Origin: CAYQOX01 sp964419335
GTDB taxonomy: Bacteria > Hinthialibacterota > Hinthialibacteria > Hinthialibacterales > Hinthialibacteraceae
Assembly: GCA_964419335.1 (NCBI GenBank)
Contig: CAYQOX010000019.1
Location: 1-64,000 of the forward strand
Direction of reading: 5' to 3'
DNA length: 64,000 nt
Made by a program: the position numbers and the translations under genes
Notes under the pieces: generated by a model
Seen by the model: the letters and a program-made list of their open reading frames with translations, nothing else
Told to the model about the DNA's origin: nothing
Database searches by the model: none
In this document: positions 25,713 to 34,257 of the stretch, piece by piece
Layout: each line of letters begins with the position of its first letter
How positions within the stretch are numbered: the stretch's first letter is position 1

Positions 25713-26179
25713 AGATACCCCCAAAGGCTACTTAAATTCAATGTTATCGAAATAGATTTAATTAGTCATTTACTATTAGAGCAAAATATTTCTTTTATTG
25801 GAAGAGAACCATTCAAAAAATTAAATTTTTATCAGGTCTAGATGGTTCATTCAAAGTAAGGGGAAAGGTGATATAGGAATGAATGGATAACTGATTGAAA
25901 AAATTTGAGTAATGACTAAGCGGAAAACATTTCATGCTTCTGAGTACAGCAAAGAAAGATTCAACAATCATTGGGAATTTGATTTTTTTGTTGATAAAGT
26001 TTTGTGATTTAGTCAACTTTATGGATACAATCAAAACGATAGTCAACATGACGATCCAATAAGTTAGCATGCGCGCATCATACTTCTATTGAGATCATGT
26101 GGTTCCAGTGTATCTGAGAACCAGACAGATTGAACTTAAGCCAACGTATAGAAATCTTGAAATGGAGGACAGTATCTCA
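25713..26179. other. Intergenic region, 467 bases, no gene recognised
   Basis: An AT-rich divergent spacer between a pseudopilin gene (minus) and the DUF3179 gene (plus). GAACCAT near 25805 and ATGGTTC near 25845 could pair around an A/T-rich inner stem. Open frames here have no convincing composition or ribosome sites. It presumably holds both promoters, but no clear -35/-10 pair was picked out. Confidence 0.5.
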
Positions 26180-27292
26180 ATGATGTTTCCTTACCGTGTT
26201 GTTATGTTCGCGCTGCTAATTGTGCATTTCTTTCCGATAACCATTTGGGGGCAACCCCAAGATTGCCTAGTGCCTTGTAATGAAATCGTTCGTGGAGCTG
26301 GGAAAGACAGCATTCCCGCTATCTCCGATCCAGAAAAGCTCTCGGCAAATGCCGCTGCGTGGGTTGATGATCAGGATATAGTGCTTGGGGTAGTGAGAAA
26401 TGGTGAAGCATGTGCCTACCCCTTGAGTATTCTTTACTGGCACGAAATCGTAAACGATACCGTTGGAGGTGAGCGAAGCATCATCTCCTATTGCCCGCTC
26501 ACTGGAACGGGAATGCACTTTGATGGAGAGCTGGACAATCAGAGCATAGATTTTGGCGTATCCGGCTTTTTATGGAACAGCAACCTGATTATGTACAACC
26601 GTTCCCAACCCGAATCGCTTTGGAGCCAAATGAAGGCTCAAGCGATCTCCGGTCCCCATAAGGAACAAAAACTAACCCAGCTTCCAATCACCGAAACCAC
26701 ATGGAAAACGTGGAAAACCATGCATCCCAAAACTAAAGTGCAATCCAATAGAACTGGTTTTGTTCGTGATTATTCCCGATATCCTTATGGTGATTATGAG
26801 AAATTACACGAACCGCCCTACTCATGGACGATGAATATGCAAAAATACCTCGACTCAACCCTCCCGCACAAGCTTCGGGTTCTAGGATTAATCGGACAAG
26901 AAAACACCATTGTCTATCCATTTGATATTCTTGCTGATCATCAGGTGGTCAATCATTTCTTCGAAAATGAAGCGTTGCTTGTAGTGCACGATCCCGAATC
27001 ACGCATGGCTATGGCCTATGAACGTGTTTTAGAGGACGGAACGATGCTGACTTTCTCTAAATATGAAAAAGCCTCTATAGCACCGTTCGCTTTGATGGAT
27101 GATCAAACAGGATCGACCTGGAATCTCATGGGCGAAGCGATCGAAGGTTCGTTAGAAGGGACTCAACTCAATCAACGTGCCGATGGAATCGTCGCCTTTT
27201 GGTTTGCCTGGGCAGCCTTTCATCCTGATCCTCTCATTTACGACGGAACCTCCAAGGTCAAACAATGGAAAGAATATCAAATCAAGGAATGA
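26180..27292 (+). CDS. Exported DUF3179-family protein
   Basis: A 370-residue protein with a signal peptide (about 1-24, ending ITIWGQ) and the DUF3179 core: YPLSILYWHEIVNDTVGGE, SYCPLTGTGMHFD and FGVSGFLWNSNLIMYNRSQPESLWSQM, with a conserved Cys in YCPLTGT. The function of the family is not established. The start at 26180 was chosen because GGAGG lies 10 bases upstream and it gives a clean signal peptide; a GTG at 26099 would add 27 residues of poor composition. It forms a two-gene operon with the pseudopilin gene 4 bases downstream. Confidence 0.85.
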   Translation: MMFPYRVVMFALLIVHFFPITIWGQPQDCLVPCNEIVRGAGKDSIPAISDPEKLSANAAAWVDDQDIVLGVVRNGEACAYPLSILYWHEIVNDTVGGERSIISYCPLTGTGMHFDGELDNQSIDFGVSGFLWNSNLIMYNRSQPESLWSQMKAQAISGPHKEQKLTQLPITETTWKTWKTMHPKTKVQSNRTGFVRDYSRYPYGDYEKLHEPPYSWTMNMQKYLDSTLPHKLRVLGLIGQENTIVYPFDILADHQVVNHFFENEALLVVHDPESRMAMAYERVLEDGTMLTFSKYEKASIAPFALMDDQTGSTWNLMGEAIEGSLEGTQLNQRADGIVAFWFAWAAFHPDPLIYDGTSKVKQWKEYQIKE

Positions 27293-27296
27293 GTAA

Positions 27297-27896
27297 ATGA
27301 TGAAATCAGAAGGTGGTTTCACTCTGATTGAATTACTCATTGTGGTGGCAATCATCGGGATTTTGGCGGTTATCGCGGTACCCAACTTCACAAATGCGCA
27401 ACTACGCGCCAAAGTGGCGAGAGTGCATTCAGAGTTCAAATCTCTAGAAAAGGGATTTATGAGCTACCGTTTGGATAATAATAAGCTTCCGCCCATGAGC
27501 GATTACGGTATCGACTTACGCCATTATCGAGTGCCTTCGTATTTAACCACGCCAACCCCATTTTTATCTTCGCTGCCCTTTGATCCTTTTCAAGGCGAAG
27601 AAGATCCGTTTGGCTTAATCGAGGACACGAGTTTACATCCACGTTATCGCTACCATGACATCGTCCAACTGCTGAAGGACAATGACGTAGTCGATATCCC
27701 CGTAACCCAAGCCGATCTGGATGTTTTCGGAGAATGGCGTTTGCTTTCTGTGGGACCGGATCAACAATACCAGGGCTACACCCGCTATCACACATCCAAT
27801 GGCATCGTAAGCCGCGGGGACATTTACCTGACTGCGAGCGGGCCTGCTGACTCATTACCGAAAGATGAGCGGATTGGCTCAGGAACGTTTCGCTGA
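27297..27896 (+). CDS. Type II/IV pseudopilin-like protein
   Basis: A 199-residue protein with the prepilin signal MMKSEGG then FTLIELLIVVAIIGILAVIA (Gly at -1, Glu at +5). The extended helix continues as NAQLRAKVARVHSEFKSLE. The C-terminal half is a soluble domain ending in SNGIVSRGDIYLTASGPADS, a motif shared in part with the pseudopilin at 25146-25712 (SNGLISLGGFF). It is translated right after the DUF3179 gene, 4 bases away, so the two may work at the same surface. The ATG codons at 27297 and 27300 are both possible starts. Confidence 0.87.
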   Translation: MMKSEGGFTLIELLIVVAIIGILAVIAVPNFTNAQLRAKVARVHSEFKSLEKGFMSYRLDNNKLPPMSDYGIDLRHYRVPSYLTTPTPFLSSLPFDPFQGEEDPFGLIEDTSLHPRYRYHDIVQLLKDNDVVDIPVTQADLDVFGEWRLLSVGPDQQYQGYTRYHTSNGIVSRGDIYLTASGPADSLPKDERIGSGTFR

Positions 27897-27920
27897 CGAA
27901 AAGTATACAAGTAAGTTATC

Positions 27921-27943
27921 TTCCACACGTAAACCGTGTGGAA
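27921..27943. terminator. Hairpin after the DUF3179-pseudopilin operon
   Basis: TTCCACACG-TAAAC-CGTGTGGAA: a perfect 9-base stem with a 5-base loop, 24 bases after the pseudopilin stop codon. There is no T run on either strand, so it is a weak intrinsic terminator or an mRNA 3'-end stabiliser. Confidence 0.5.
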
Positions 27944-27996
27944 TGGAGTCAACTCGAAAAAGAGGGGAAGAAGAATAGCCTACAGCCTCGTTCTTC

Positions 27997-28311
27997 TTAG
28001 AGTTTTTTCCATTCTTGATTCATCTTCCTCTCTTCTTCTATGATTTCATCCATAAAAGAAGAATTACTTAATTCGATTAAAAATTCCGCCACCTCTTCGT
28101 TGGTTTCGAATGCAGGGGTCTCTTCGCCAAGGTCATAACACCGCCGAAATTCACCATCGATTTGAAGGAACAAATATTGAGGATATTCTTTGTCCATAAT
28201 GAGAGAAATCACGCTATCTTTTGTCGTGCAATCTATGACGCATGGGTTATGTAACATGAGATAAATCCCTTTGTCGTTTGGGAAGGAAGAATAGTGAAAT
28301 TCTTCATTCAT
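27997..28311 (-). CDS. Small hypothetical protein
   Basis: A 104-residue acidic protein starting MNEEFHYSSFPNDKG, with no signal or membrane helix. It alternates strands (IYLMLHNPCVIDC, YLFLQIDGEFRRCYDL) and ends with a charged helix (FMDEIIEEERKMNQEWKKL). I recognise no family. GAGGATC precedes the ATG at 28311. It lies downstream of metH on the same strand but beyond a terminator, so it is probably its own unit. Four cysteines are present but not in a metal-site pattern. Confidence 0.6.
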   Translation of the reverse strand: MNEEFHYSSFPNDKGIYLMLHNPCVIDCTTKDSVISLIMDKEYPQYLFLQIDGEFRRCYDLGEETPAFETNEEVAEFLIELSNSSFMDEIIEEERKMNQEWKKL

Positions 28312-28394
28312 AATGATCCTCACGGTCTGTAATTTTCATTCTTTTCCTACTATTCATTTTGAAGGATAATTATCATTTTGCAAACAGGAAATTA

Positions 28395-28420
28395 AAAAGG
28401 CGGTAAACAAACCGCCTTTT
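28395..28420 (-). terminator. Intrinsic terminator of metH
   Basis: Stem AAAAGGCGGT/ACCGCCTTTT (10 bases each, 6-base loop), with T-rich sequence after it on the minus strand, 54 bases beyond the metH stop. The symmetric A/T flanks would allow it to act in both directions. Confidence 0.85.
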
Positions 28421-28474
28421 CTGAGCCTCTTTTGATGAATTCTTTCCAGGGTTTAGGAAATTAGAATGTATGGT

Positions 28475-31400
28475 TTACGCGGTTGCCTTGTCCAATTTCG
28501 TCTGTTGTTCAAACTTTTTATAATCTTCATCGGAGATATTGAAATACCGCGCTTGCGGATGATGAAAGACTAAAGCGGAGACCGAGGCTTCGGGCTCCAT
28601 CATGTAGCCCTCGGTTAATTGTACACCAATTGCGTTTTCCACATCGAGCAAATTGAAGAGAACCGTCTGATCTTCCATACGAGGACAAGCCGGATAACCA
28701 AAACTAACGCGAATACCCCGATATTTCGCATGGAACTTATCCTTCGTCGTTAAGTCCGGGGAATCAGGAATCCCCCACATGGTTCGGATCTTTTCATGCA
28801 ATAGTTCTGCAAACGCTTCCGCACTTTCAATGGCGATCGCCTGAATCATGTGATTTTTGAGAAACTCGCCATCCTTTCTGTATTTATCCAGCCATGGGTA
28901 AAGTTCCTGGTCAGCCGTAGTGGTCACGAACATACATACGTGATCATTATCAGGCGCTACAAAATCGCTGAGACAGAAGCGATTGCCTTCCAACTGGCGA
29001 GGGAACGTAATGTGATCAAGTTCTTTTTGCCGTGAAGAGTCGTAAAACAGAATCGTGTCATTTTGGGGTTTCGCAGGGAAGAATTGATACACCGCGCGGG
29101 GGGTGAGAATTCTTTTCTCGATAATCTCATCCTGCATCTCGCGCACTTGTTTGTTCAATTCGACCGCTTTAGCATCGCCACTTTCTAGCATGCGATCCAC
29201 ATTCCCGCGTAAGCCAAGATGTTTCCCTAACAACATTTGATTGTTGAGATAGAGAAAGATTTCTTCGAGCGAGAACGTTTTAAGCACATGCTTTTTCAAA
29301 TCCGGTGGTGTGGGGGGGTGAAAATTATGGGTCACTTCCACCGTCTTTTGTTTTTTACGTTTTTCTCCAGAAGGATCTTTCTTTTGGGCAGTCACCTCGA
29401 GTTTTTTTTGATCTTCCTCGATCCATTCCAGTAACGCTTGACGTTTATCTTCATCAATTAATTGATTGGCAAGTTCTAAACCGGTCATCGCATCTTTGGA
29501 ATATACCACCATCCCTTCGTATTCCGGCGCGATTTTCATGCGGGTAAATCGATTCGACAGCGCTGCCCCCCCTACAAGAATAGGTACATCAATACCCGCA
29601 GATTTCAAATCATGTGCGGTCGTGACCATTTGTTGGGCGGATTTAACCAGTAAGCCACTGAGGCCAATCATATCGGCGTTGTGTTCTTTTTGAGCCTTAA
29701 TCAGTTCTTCCGGCGGGATCTTGATACCCAGGTTGATGATTTCATATCCATTATTGGAGAGGATGATTTCGACTAAGTTCTTACCAATATCATGAACATC
29801 GCCTTTTACCGTGGCGAGCAGCATCTTTCCTTTAGTTTGAATATCCCCCTTATCCATGAACTTTTCCAAATGGGCTACGGCGGTTTTCATGACTTCTGCG
29901 CTCTGCAGCACTTCCGCCACAATCAATTCATTATTGCCAAAGAGTTTCCCGACCTCGTCCATTCCTTCCATCAAAGGACCATTAATCACTTCTAAGGGTT
30001 TATATTTTTTGAGCGCCTCATCAAGATCCTCACTCAAACCTTCCTTACTTCCTTCAACGATCGCGTCGGCCAATCGCTCTTCCACACTGCGGTTTTCTTT
30101 CGGTTTTTTGGCAGTCTTGACTTTCTTCTCTTTATAGAATGCAGCGAAGGTGGCAATGGGATCCTCGCCGCGATTGAACAATAAATCGTCGGCCATTTTC
30201 TTTTCTTCATCGGGAATGCTAGCATAACGCTCCAGTTTTTCTGGATTCACAATCGCCATATCGAGACCCGCTTTGGTGCAATGATAGAGAAACGTTGCAT
30301 TGAGGATTTCTCGTCCAGCGGGAGGCAAGCCAAAGGAGACGTTACTGATTCCTAGGACGGTTAAAGTTTCGGGCAGTTCCTTTTTGATCAGTTCAATGCC
30401 TTTGATGGTTTCTTCAGCGGAACCAATATAATGCTCGTCGCCGGTTGCACAAGGAAAGACAAGCGGGTCATAGATGATATTCTCCGGGCGAACCCCGTAT
30501 TGATTGACCAGTAAATCGTACGAACGTTTCGCGATTTCCAATTTGCGCTCTCTGGTGATGGCCATGCCTGACTTAGGATCTTCATCGATACATCCCACGA
30601 CAAGCGCGGCACCGTATTTCTTCGCGAGAGGGACAATCTGCTGAAAGCGTTCTTCCCCATCTTCCAAGTTGATGGAATTGATTATGCTTTTGCCTTGACA
30701 GAATTGCAAAGCCGTTTCGAGTACATCCGGATCGGTGGTATCGAGCATGATCGGGGCTTTGATTTTTTGGATCAGATAGGAGAGGAATTTTTCTATATCC
30801 TCTTTTTCCTCGCGATCGGGATTTGCAAGGCAAACATCCACAATTTGCGCCCCGTTACGAACTTGTTTGCGCCCAATTTCGGAGGCTTCTTCGTATTTTT
30901 CTTCGACAATCAAGCGTTTAAACTTGCGGCTGCCAATGACATTCGTGCGTTCCCCCACGATGGCGGGGCGATTTTCGGGTTTCAATTCGAAATAATCGAT
31001 ACCAGACACATGCCAACGTTTTTTCTTTTGGGGGATGCGCGGCTTTTTGCCTTGCACCATCCGTGCGATGGATGCAATATATTCAGGCGTCGTCCCGCAG
31101 CAGCCACCGAGGATATTCACCCAACCGTTATTTACAAATTTTTCTAATACGGCAACCACTGATTCGGGGGTTTCATTGTAGTTCCCTTCTTCATCTGGCA
31201 ACCCCGCGTTGGGAATACAGCTGATATAACATTCCGCAATTTCGGACAAAGAACGAAGGTGATCTGTCATGAATTGAGGACCTGTGGCACAATTTAATCC
31301 GATGGAAAGCAAATCGGCGTGTTCGAGGGAAGTATAAAAGGCTTCGGCGCCCTGTCCTGCCAGCATCGTACCCATGGGTTCGATAGTTCCACTAACCATG

Positions 31401-31972
31401 AGAGGCAGATCAGCATTAAGTTCTTTTCGGGCGTTATGAATGGCAATGATTCCGGCTTTGACATTGCGGGTGTCCTGGCTGGTTTCGAGCAGAAGCAAAT
31501 CACTGCCGCCTTCAATCAATCCTTTCGCCTGCACGGTAAAATGCTCAACCAGTTCGTCGAACTCCACTCCACCCGTAACGGTCATGCTTTTGGTGGTTGG
31601 TCCCATGGATCCACAGATAAAGCGGGGATGATCTGCGGTCGAGTAATTCTCCACCGCTTTCCGCGCGATTTCTGCGGAGACTTTCGAGATTTCATGGGCT
31701 TTATCCTGTAAATCATATTCAGCAAGTACTAATGGGGTGCTGCCGAAGGTATTGGTTTCGACCACATCCGCCCCGGCCTCGAGAAAACTTTCATGAATGC
31801 TTTGAACCACATCGGGACGTGTGAGACTGAGCATTTCATTGCAGCCTTCGTATTCGAGTCCACCGAAATCCTCCGCTTGGAGTTTTTGATTTTGGATGGA
31901 GGTTCCCATCGCTCCATCAAAAACGATAATTTTTTCTTTAAGTAATTCTTTAAATTTTTGTGCGTTCGACAT
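28475..31972 (-). CDS. metH: Cobalamin-dependent methionine synthase
   Basis: A 1165-residue, full-length four-module enzyme. The homocysteine-binding barrel (about 1-310) has the zinc cysteines in GLNCATG and GGCCGTTPE. The methyltetrahydrofolate (pterin) domain spans about 330-600 (ERTNVIGSRKFKR, INSINLEDG). The B12 domain (about 640-860) has the His ligand in DVHDIGKNLVE. The reactivation domain is C-terminal (RAVYQFFPA, PACPRMEDQ). It transfers a methyl group from methyltetrahydrofolate to homocysteine. AAGGAT precedes the ATG. It appears monocistronic. No B12 or SAM riboswitch was recognised upstream; TCTCTATTT (31989) and AAATAGAGA (32033) form a distant inverted repeat in the leader. 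Confidence 0.97.
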   Translation of the reverse strand: MSNAQKFKELLKEKIIVFDGAMGTSIQNQKLQAEDFGGLEYEGCNEMLSLTRPDVVQSIHESFLEAGADVVETNTFGSTPLVLAEYDLQDKAHEISKVSAEIARKAVENYSTADHPRFICGSMGPTTKSMTVTGGVEFDELVEHFTVQAKGLIEGGSDLLLLETSQDTRNVKAGIIAIHNARKELNADLPLMVSGTIEPMGTMLAGQGAEAFYTSLEHADLLSIGLNCATGPQFMTDHLRSLSEIAECYISCIPNAGLPDEEGNYNETPESVVAVLEKFVNNGWVNILGGCCGTTPEYIASIARMVQGKKPRIPQKKKRWHVSGIDYFELKPENRPAIVGERTNVIGSRKFKRLIVEEKYEEASEIGRKQVRNGAQIVDVCLANPDREEKEDIEKFLSYLIQKIKAPIMLDTTDPDVLETALQFCQGKSIINSINLEDGEERFQQIVPLAKKYGAALVVGCIDEDPKSGMAITRERKLEIAKRSYDLLVNQYGVRPENIIYDPLVFPCATGDEHYIGSAEETIKGIELIKKELPETLTVLGISNVSFGLPPAGREILNATFLYHCTKAGLDMAIVNPEKLERYASIPDEEKKMADDLLFNRGEDPIATFAAFYKEKKVKTAKKPKENRSVEERLADAIVEGSKEGLSEDLDEALKKYKPLEVINGPLMEGMDEVGKLFGNNELIVAEVLQSAEVMKTAVAHLEKFMDKGDIQTKGKMLLATVKGDVHDIGKNLVEIILSNNGYEIINLGIKIPPEELIKAQKEHNADMIGLSGLLVKSAQQMVTTAHDLKSAGIDVPILVGGAALSNRFTRMKIAPEYEGMVVYSKDAMTGLELANQLIDEDKRQALLEWIEEDQKKLEVTAQKKDPSGEKRKKQKTVEVTHNFHPPTPPDLKKHVLKTFSLEEIFLYLNNQMLLGKHLGLRGNVDRMLESGDAKAVELNKQVREMQDEIIEKRILTPRAVYQFFPAKPQNDTILFYDSSRQKELDHITFPRQLEGNRFCLSDFVAPDNDHVCMFVTTTADQELYPWLDKYRKDGEFLKNHMIQAIAIESAEAFAELLHEKIRTMWGIPDSPDLTTKDKFHAKYRGIRVSFGYPACPRMEDQTVLFNLLDVENAIGVQLTEGYMMEPEASVSALVFHHPQARYFNISDEDYKKFEQQTKLDKATA

Positions 31973-32236
31973 AAATTATATCCTTGGTTCTCTATTTATC
32001 CTAATATCCGCATACAGTAATATAATAACCTGAAATAGAGAGAAATCAACCGCAAATTAGTTTACTTAAACAGTAATGTTTTAACGTAAAAAATACTACG
32101 GGAGACGATTTGAGAAAAACAGTTTAGAGAGATTGCCAAAGTTATCGTATAAGTTCCTTTCATGATCCTTCCAAATATGGTATACCATAATGAGAACAAT
32201 AGATTCTTACGCAGGTTTAATTTTTAGGAGAGAAAA

Positions 32237-33142
32237 ATGAAATCAACTCAATCAACCATTTCAAGGCGTGGTTTCGTGGGGCTTAGTGCCGCTGCCGCGG
32301 CTTCAACCCTGGTATCACGAAACGCAAGGGGTCAGGATACCCCAAAACCGGATTCAAAATTTGAAGGTGTACAAATTGGAACAATCACCTACAGTTACCG
32401 AGGAATGCCGGGTTCGGCAGAAGATCTCCTCAAATACATTATCCAATGCGGCATCAGTTCGGTGGAATTAATGGGAGGACCGGTGGAGCAATACGCAGGA
32501 GCACCCTCTCGCGAGCAGTTACAAGATTGGCGTTTGTCGGTTTCGATGGACAAATTCAAAGAGCTGCGTACGATGTATAACGAGGCGGGAGTCAATATCC
32601 ATATCGTTAAATTCGGTGATATCGGGAACAAGGATATGCCCGATGAGATCATTGAGTATTATTTCAAAGTTGCCAAGGCTCTCGGTGCCCGCGGGATCAC
32701 ACGAGAACTTTCCAATGAAGCGGCAGAACGGCTGGGTCCCCTTGCCGACAAGCATAAGATCATGATTGGTTTTCATAATCACACTCAGCTTAAACCGACC
32801 ACCTATGAGGGGGATATTTTAAGCCACGGAAAGTATCTCGGGATCAACCTTGATGTGGGGCATTACGTGGCAGGCACAAACCACTCACCTCTTCCTTTAA
32901 TTGAAAAATACCATGATCGCATTCTCAGCCTTCATATCAAAGATCGCAAGGTCAATAATGGCCCGAATATGCCGCTTGGGCAGGGAGACACCCCAGTGGC
33001 GTTGTTATTAAACTTGATGAAAAGAGAGCAGTTCACTTTCCCAGCGGATATTGAACTTGAGTATAAGGTTCCTCAAGGGTCAGATCCGGTGAAAGAAGTG
33101 ACCAAGTGTGTTCAATTTTGTAAGGATGCGCTTCTTGGATAA
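32237..33142 (+). CDS. Tat-exported sugar phosphate isomerase/epimerase-like protein
   Basis: A 301-residue protein with a twin-arginine signal (ISRRGFVGL, then an Ala-rich stretch to about residue 32) and a xylose-isomerase-like TIM barrel (AP endonuclease 2 superfamily). Candidate metal ligands lie in GFHNHTQ (about 175-181), NLDVGHYVAG (about 205-214) and SLHIKDRK (about 232-239), with a Glu at VELMGG. Exported members of this family are frequent in Planctomycetes-like genomes; substrates are usually unknown sugars or inositols. It stands alone. TAGGAGAG precedes the ATG. Confidence 0.9.
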   Translation: MKSTQSTISRRGFVGLSAAAAASTLVSRNARGQDTPKPDSKFEGVQIGTITYSYRGMPGSAEDLLKYIIQCGISSVELMGGPVEQYAGAPSREQLQDWRLSVSMDKFKELRTMYNEAGVNIHIVKFGDIGNKDMPDEIIEYYFKVAKALGARGITRELSNEAAERLGPLADKHKIMIGFHNHTQLKPTTYEGDILSHGKYLGINLDVGHYVAGTNHSPLPLIEKYHDRILSLHIKDRKVNNGPNMPLGQGDTPVALLLNLMKREQFTFPADIELEYKVPQGSDPVKEVTKCVQFCKDALLG

Positions 33143-33221
33143 TCGTAAAAGAATCTGAGTAGCGTAAGACAACCTTGGCGAAATTCTTTTTACGGATGGA
33201 ATCGGCTCAAAAGCAAGGCTG

Positions 33222-33246
33222 TAAAGGCAGTCTTGCTATACATAGT
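33222..33246. terminator. Bidirectional hairpin between convergent genes
   Basis: AGCAAGGCTG-TAAAGG-CAGTCTTGCT: a 10-base stem with one G-U pair. A short TTTT follows on the minus strand, after the PIN-domain gene. It may serve both convergent units. Confidence 0.5.
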
Positions 33247-33276
33247 TAAACTTAATTAAATGCTTATTGCATCCTT

Positions 33277-33891
33277 TTATCGTGTTAAAAGTTTGTTTTG
33301 CATCTTTGCGGAAGATAAAACATTTCGGTTGGAAGTGAACACTTGAACATTCGGGATCGTGGAAAAATCACTGTCATCCGTAATAATTTGTGTAACATTA
33401 TGATTTTTCATGGTTTCAAGAATGAATAAATCATATCCATCCACTCTTTCCGAGTAAAATGTTTTTAAAGCAGCCTCTGTATTCGGTTCATCGATTATCA
33501 CGAATAGAAAATCGGCTAAAGATTTTACCTGTGCCCAAGCGGTTTGGACTTCAGATACGATTCGATTTCTTTCTCCGGGTTGGTTATGGCGATATTCTTT
33601 CGGACGAATTAAAAAATGGAGACGTTCAAAAATCTCTCTTTCTGTTTTTTCTATTAAATGAGAGAGTTCTGCAAGCGAAAGACCTGTATAGTAAACTTTG
33701 GATCCCACATCTAATGCTTTGTTGATATAACAAGAATAATCCAAAAGTTGATAGTTATTCGCATTGTGCCCTGCATTCGTATAAGTCATCCAATACCAAA
33801 CATTAGAATCCACAAGAAAGGCATCTGAGTGTGTAGGTGTATCTGAATTAATATCAATCACTGCAGCTTGAATTTGGTAATGAATCGACAT
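33277..33891 (-). CDS. PIN-domain protein (predicted ribonuclease)
   Basis: A 204-residue protein with the PIN-fold acidic residues in order: Asp28 in FLVDSNVW, Glu75 in LSLAELSH, Asp154 in GYDLFILETM, and Asp172/173/175 in ITDDSDF. This is the full set needed to bind Mg or Mn and cut RNA. At about 204 residues it is longer than VapC toxins (about 130), with an inserted helical region (about 80-125). It is third in an operon with a STAS-like DUF4325 protein and a GHKL ATPase; its ATG overlaps the preceding stop (TAATG). No antitoxin-like small gene is present. It is the likely effector of the trio. Confidence 0.8.
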   Translation of the reverse strand: MSIHYQIQAAVIDINSDTPTHSDAFLVDSNVWYWMTYTNAGHNANNYQLLDYSCYINKALDVGSKVYYTGLSLAELSHLIEKTEREIFERLHFLIRPKEYRHNQPGERNRIVSEVQTAWAQVKSLADFLFVIIDEPNTEAALKTFYSERVDGYDLFILETMKNHNVTQIITDDSDFSTIPNVQVFTSNRNVLSSAKMQNKLLTR

Positions 33892-34241
33892 TAATCAGAC
33901 TCCTGGGATTGAAGTTCGAGAATACTATCGACAATTTTACGATAATTAACATTGGAATGGTACTTACTCGCATTTTCAATGACCCGATTTATTACCATTT
34001 CTCCTGTGGAATCAAGATTTTCAATCTGTAGATTGCGTTTTAGATCTTCAAGATTAATATCGTTAATTAATTGTCCAATTGCATAATTAAAAAAAGGGGA
34101 TGCAAACTGAGATACACCTTGAAAATCGAGTGTAATAGCCCAACCTTCCTTTAAATGGTCGTGGATTTTCTCATAGATTCGATGCCCATCCTCTTTCGTA
34201 ATACAACGAGGGCCAATTATCTTTTTAATCTGGATTCTCAT
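33891..34241 (-). CDS. STAS-like DUF4325 protein
   Basis: A 116-residue soluble protein. AITLDFQGVSQFASPFFNYAIGQLI (about 35-59) has the strand-helix form of the DUF4325 STAS-like family, and RVIENASKYH lies near the C-terminus. STAS domains bind partner ATPases in anti-sigma-type switches. It lies 16 bases after the GHKL ATPase gene and overlaps the PIN gene by one base, so the three are almost certainly made together. It may be a switch protein between the ATPase and the nuclease; this is inference. Confidence 0.75.
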   Translation of the reverse strand: MRIQIKKIIGPRCITKEDGHRIYEKIHDHLKEGWAITLDFQGVSQFASPFFNYAIGQLINDINLEDLKRNLQIENLDSTGEMVINRVIENASKYHSNVNYRKIVDSILELQSQESD

Positions 34242-34257
34242 GTTAAATTACTCCTAT

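Noticed and set aside
25813..26070. 85-codon minus-strand frame with a hydrophobic start
   Set aside because: AT-rich and poorly supported; no ribosome site or recognisable domain, so treated as intergenic.
28850..31711. Several plus-strand open frames opposite metH
   Set aside because: All lie inside a full-length, motif-complete metH on the other strand.
31973..32236. Cobalamin or SAM riboswitch before metH
   Set aside because: No B12-box or SAM aptamer consensus was seen; only a long-spaced 9-base inverted repeat.
33277..33891. Classical VapC toxin of a toxin-antitoxin pair
   Set aside because: It is about 70 residues longer than VapC and has no small antitoxin gene; its partners are an ATPase and a DUF4325 protein.
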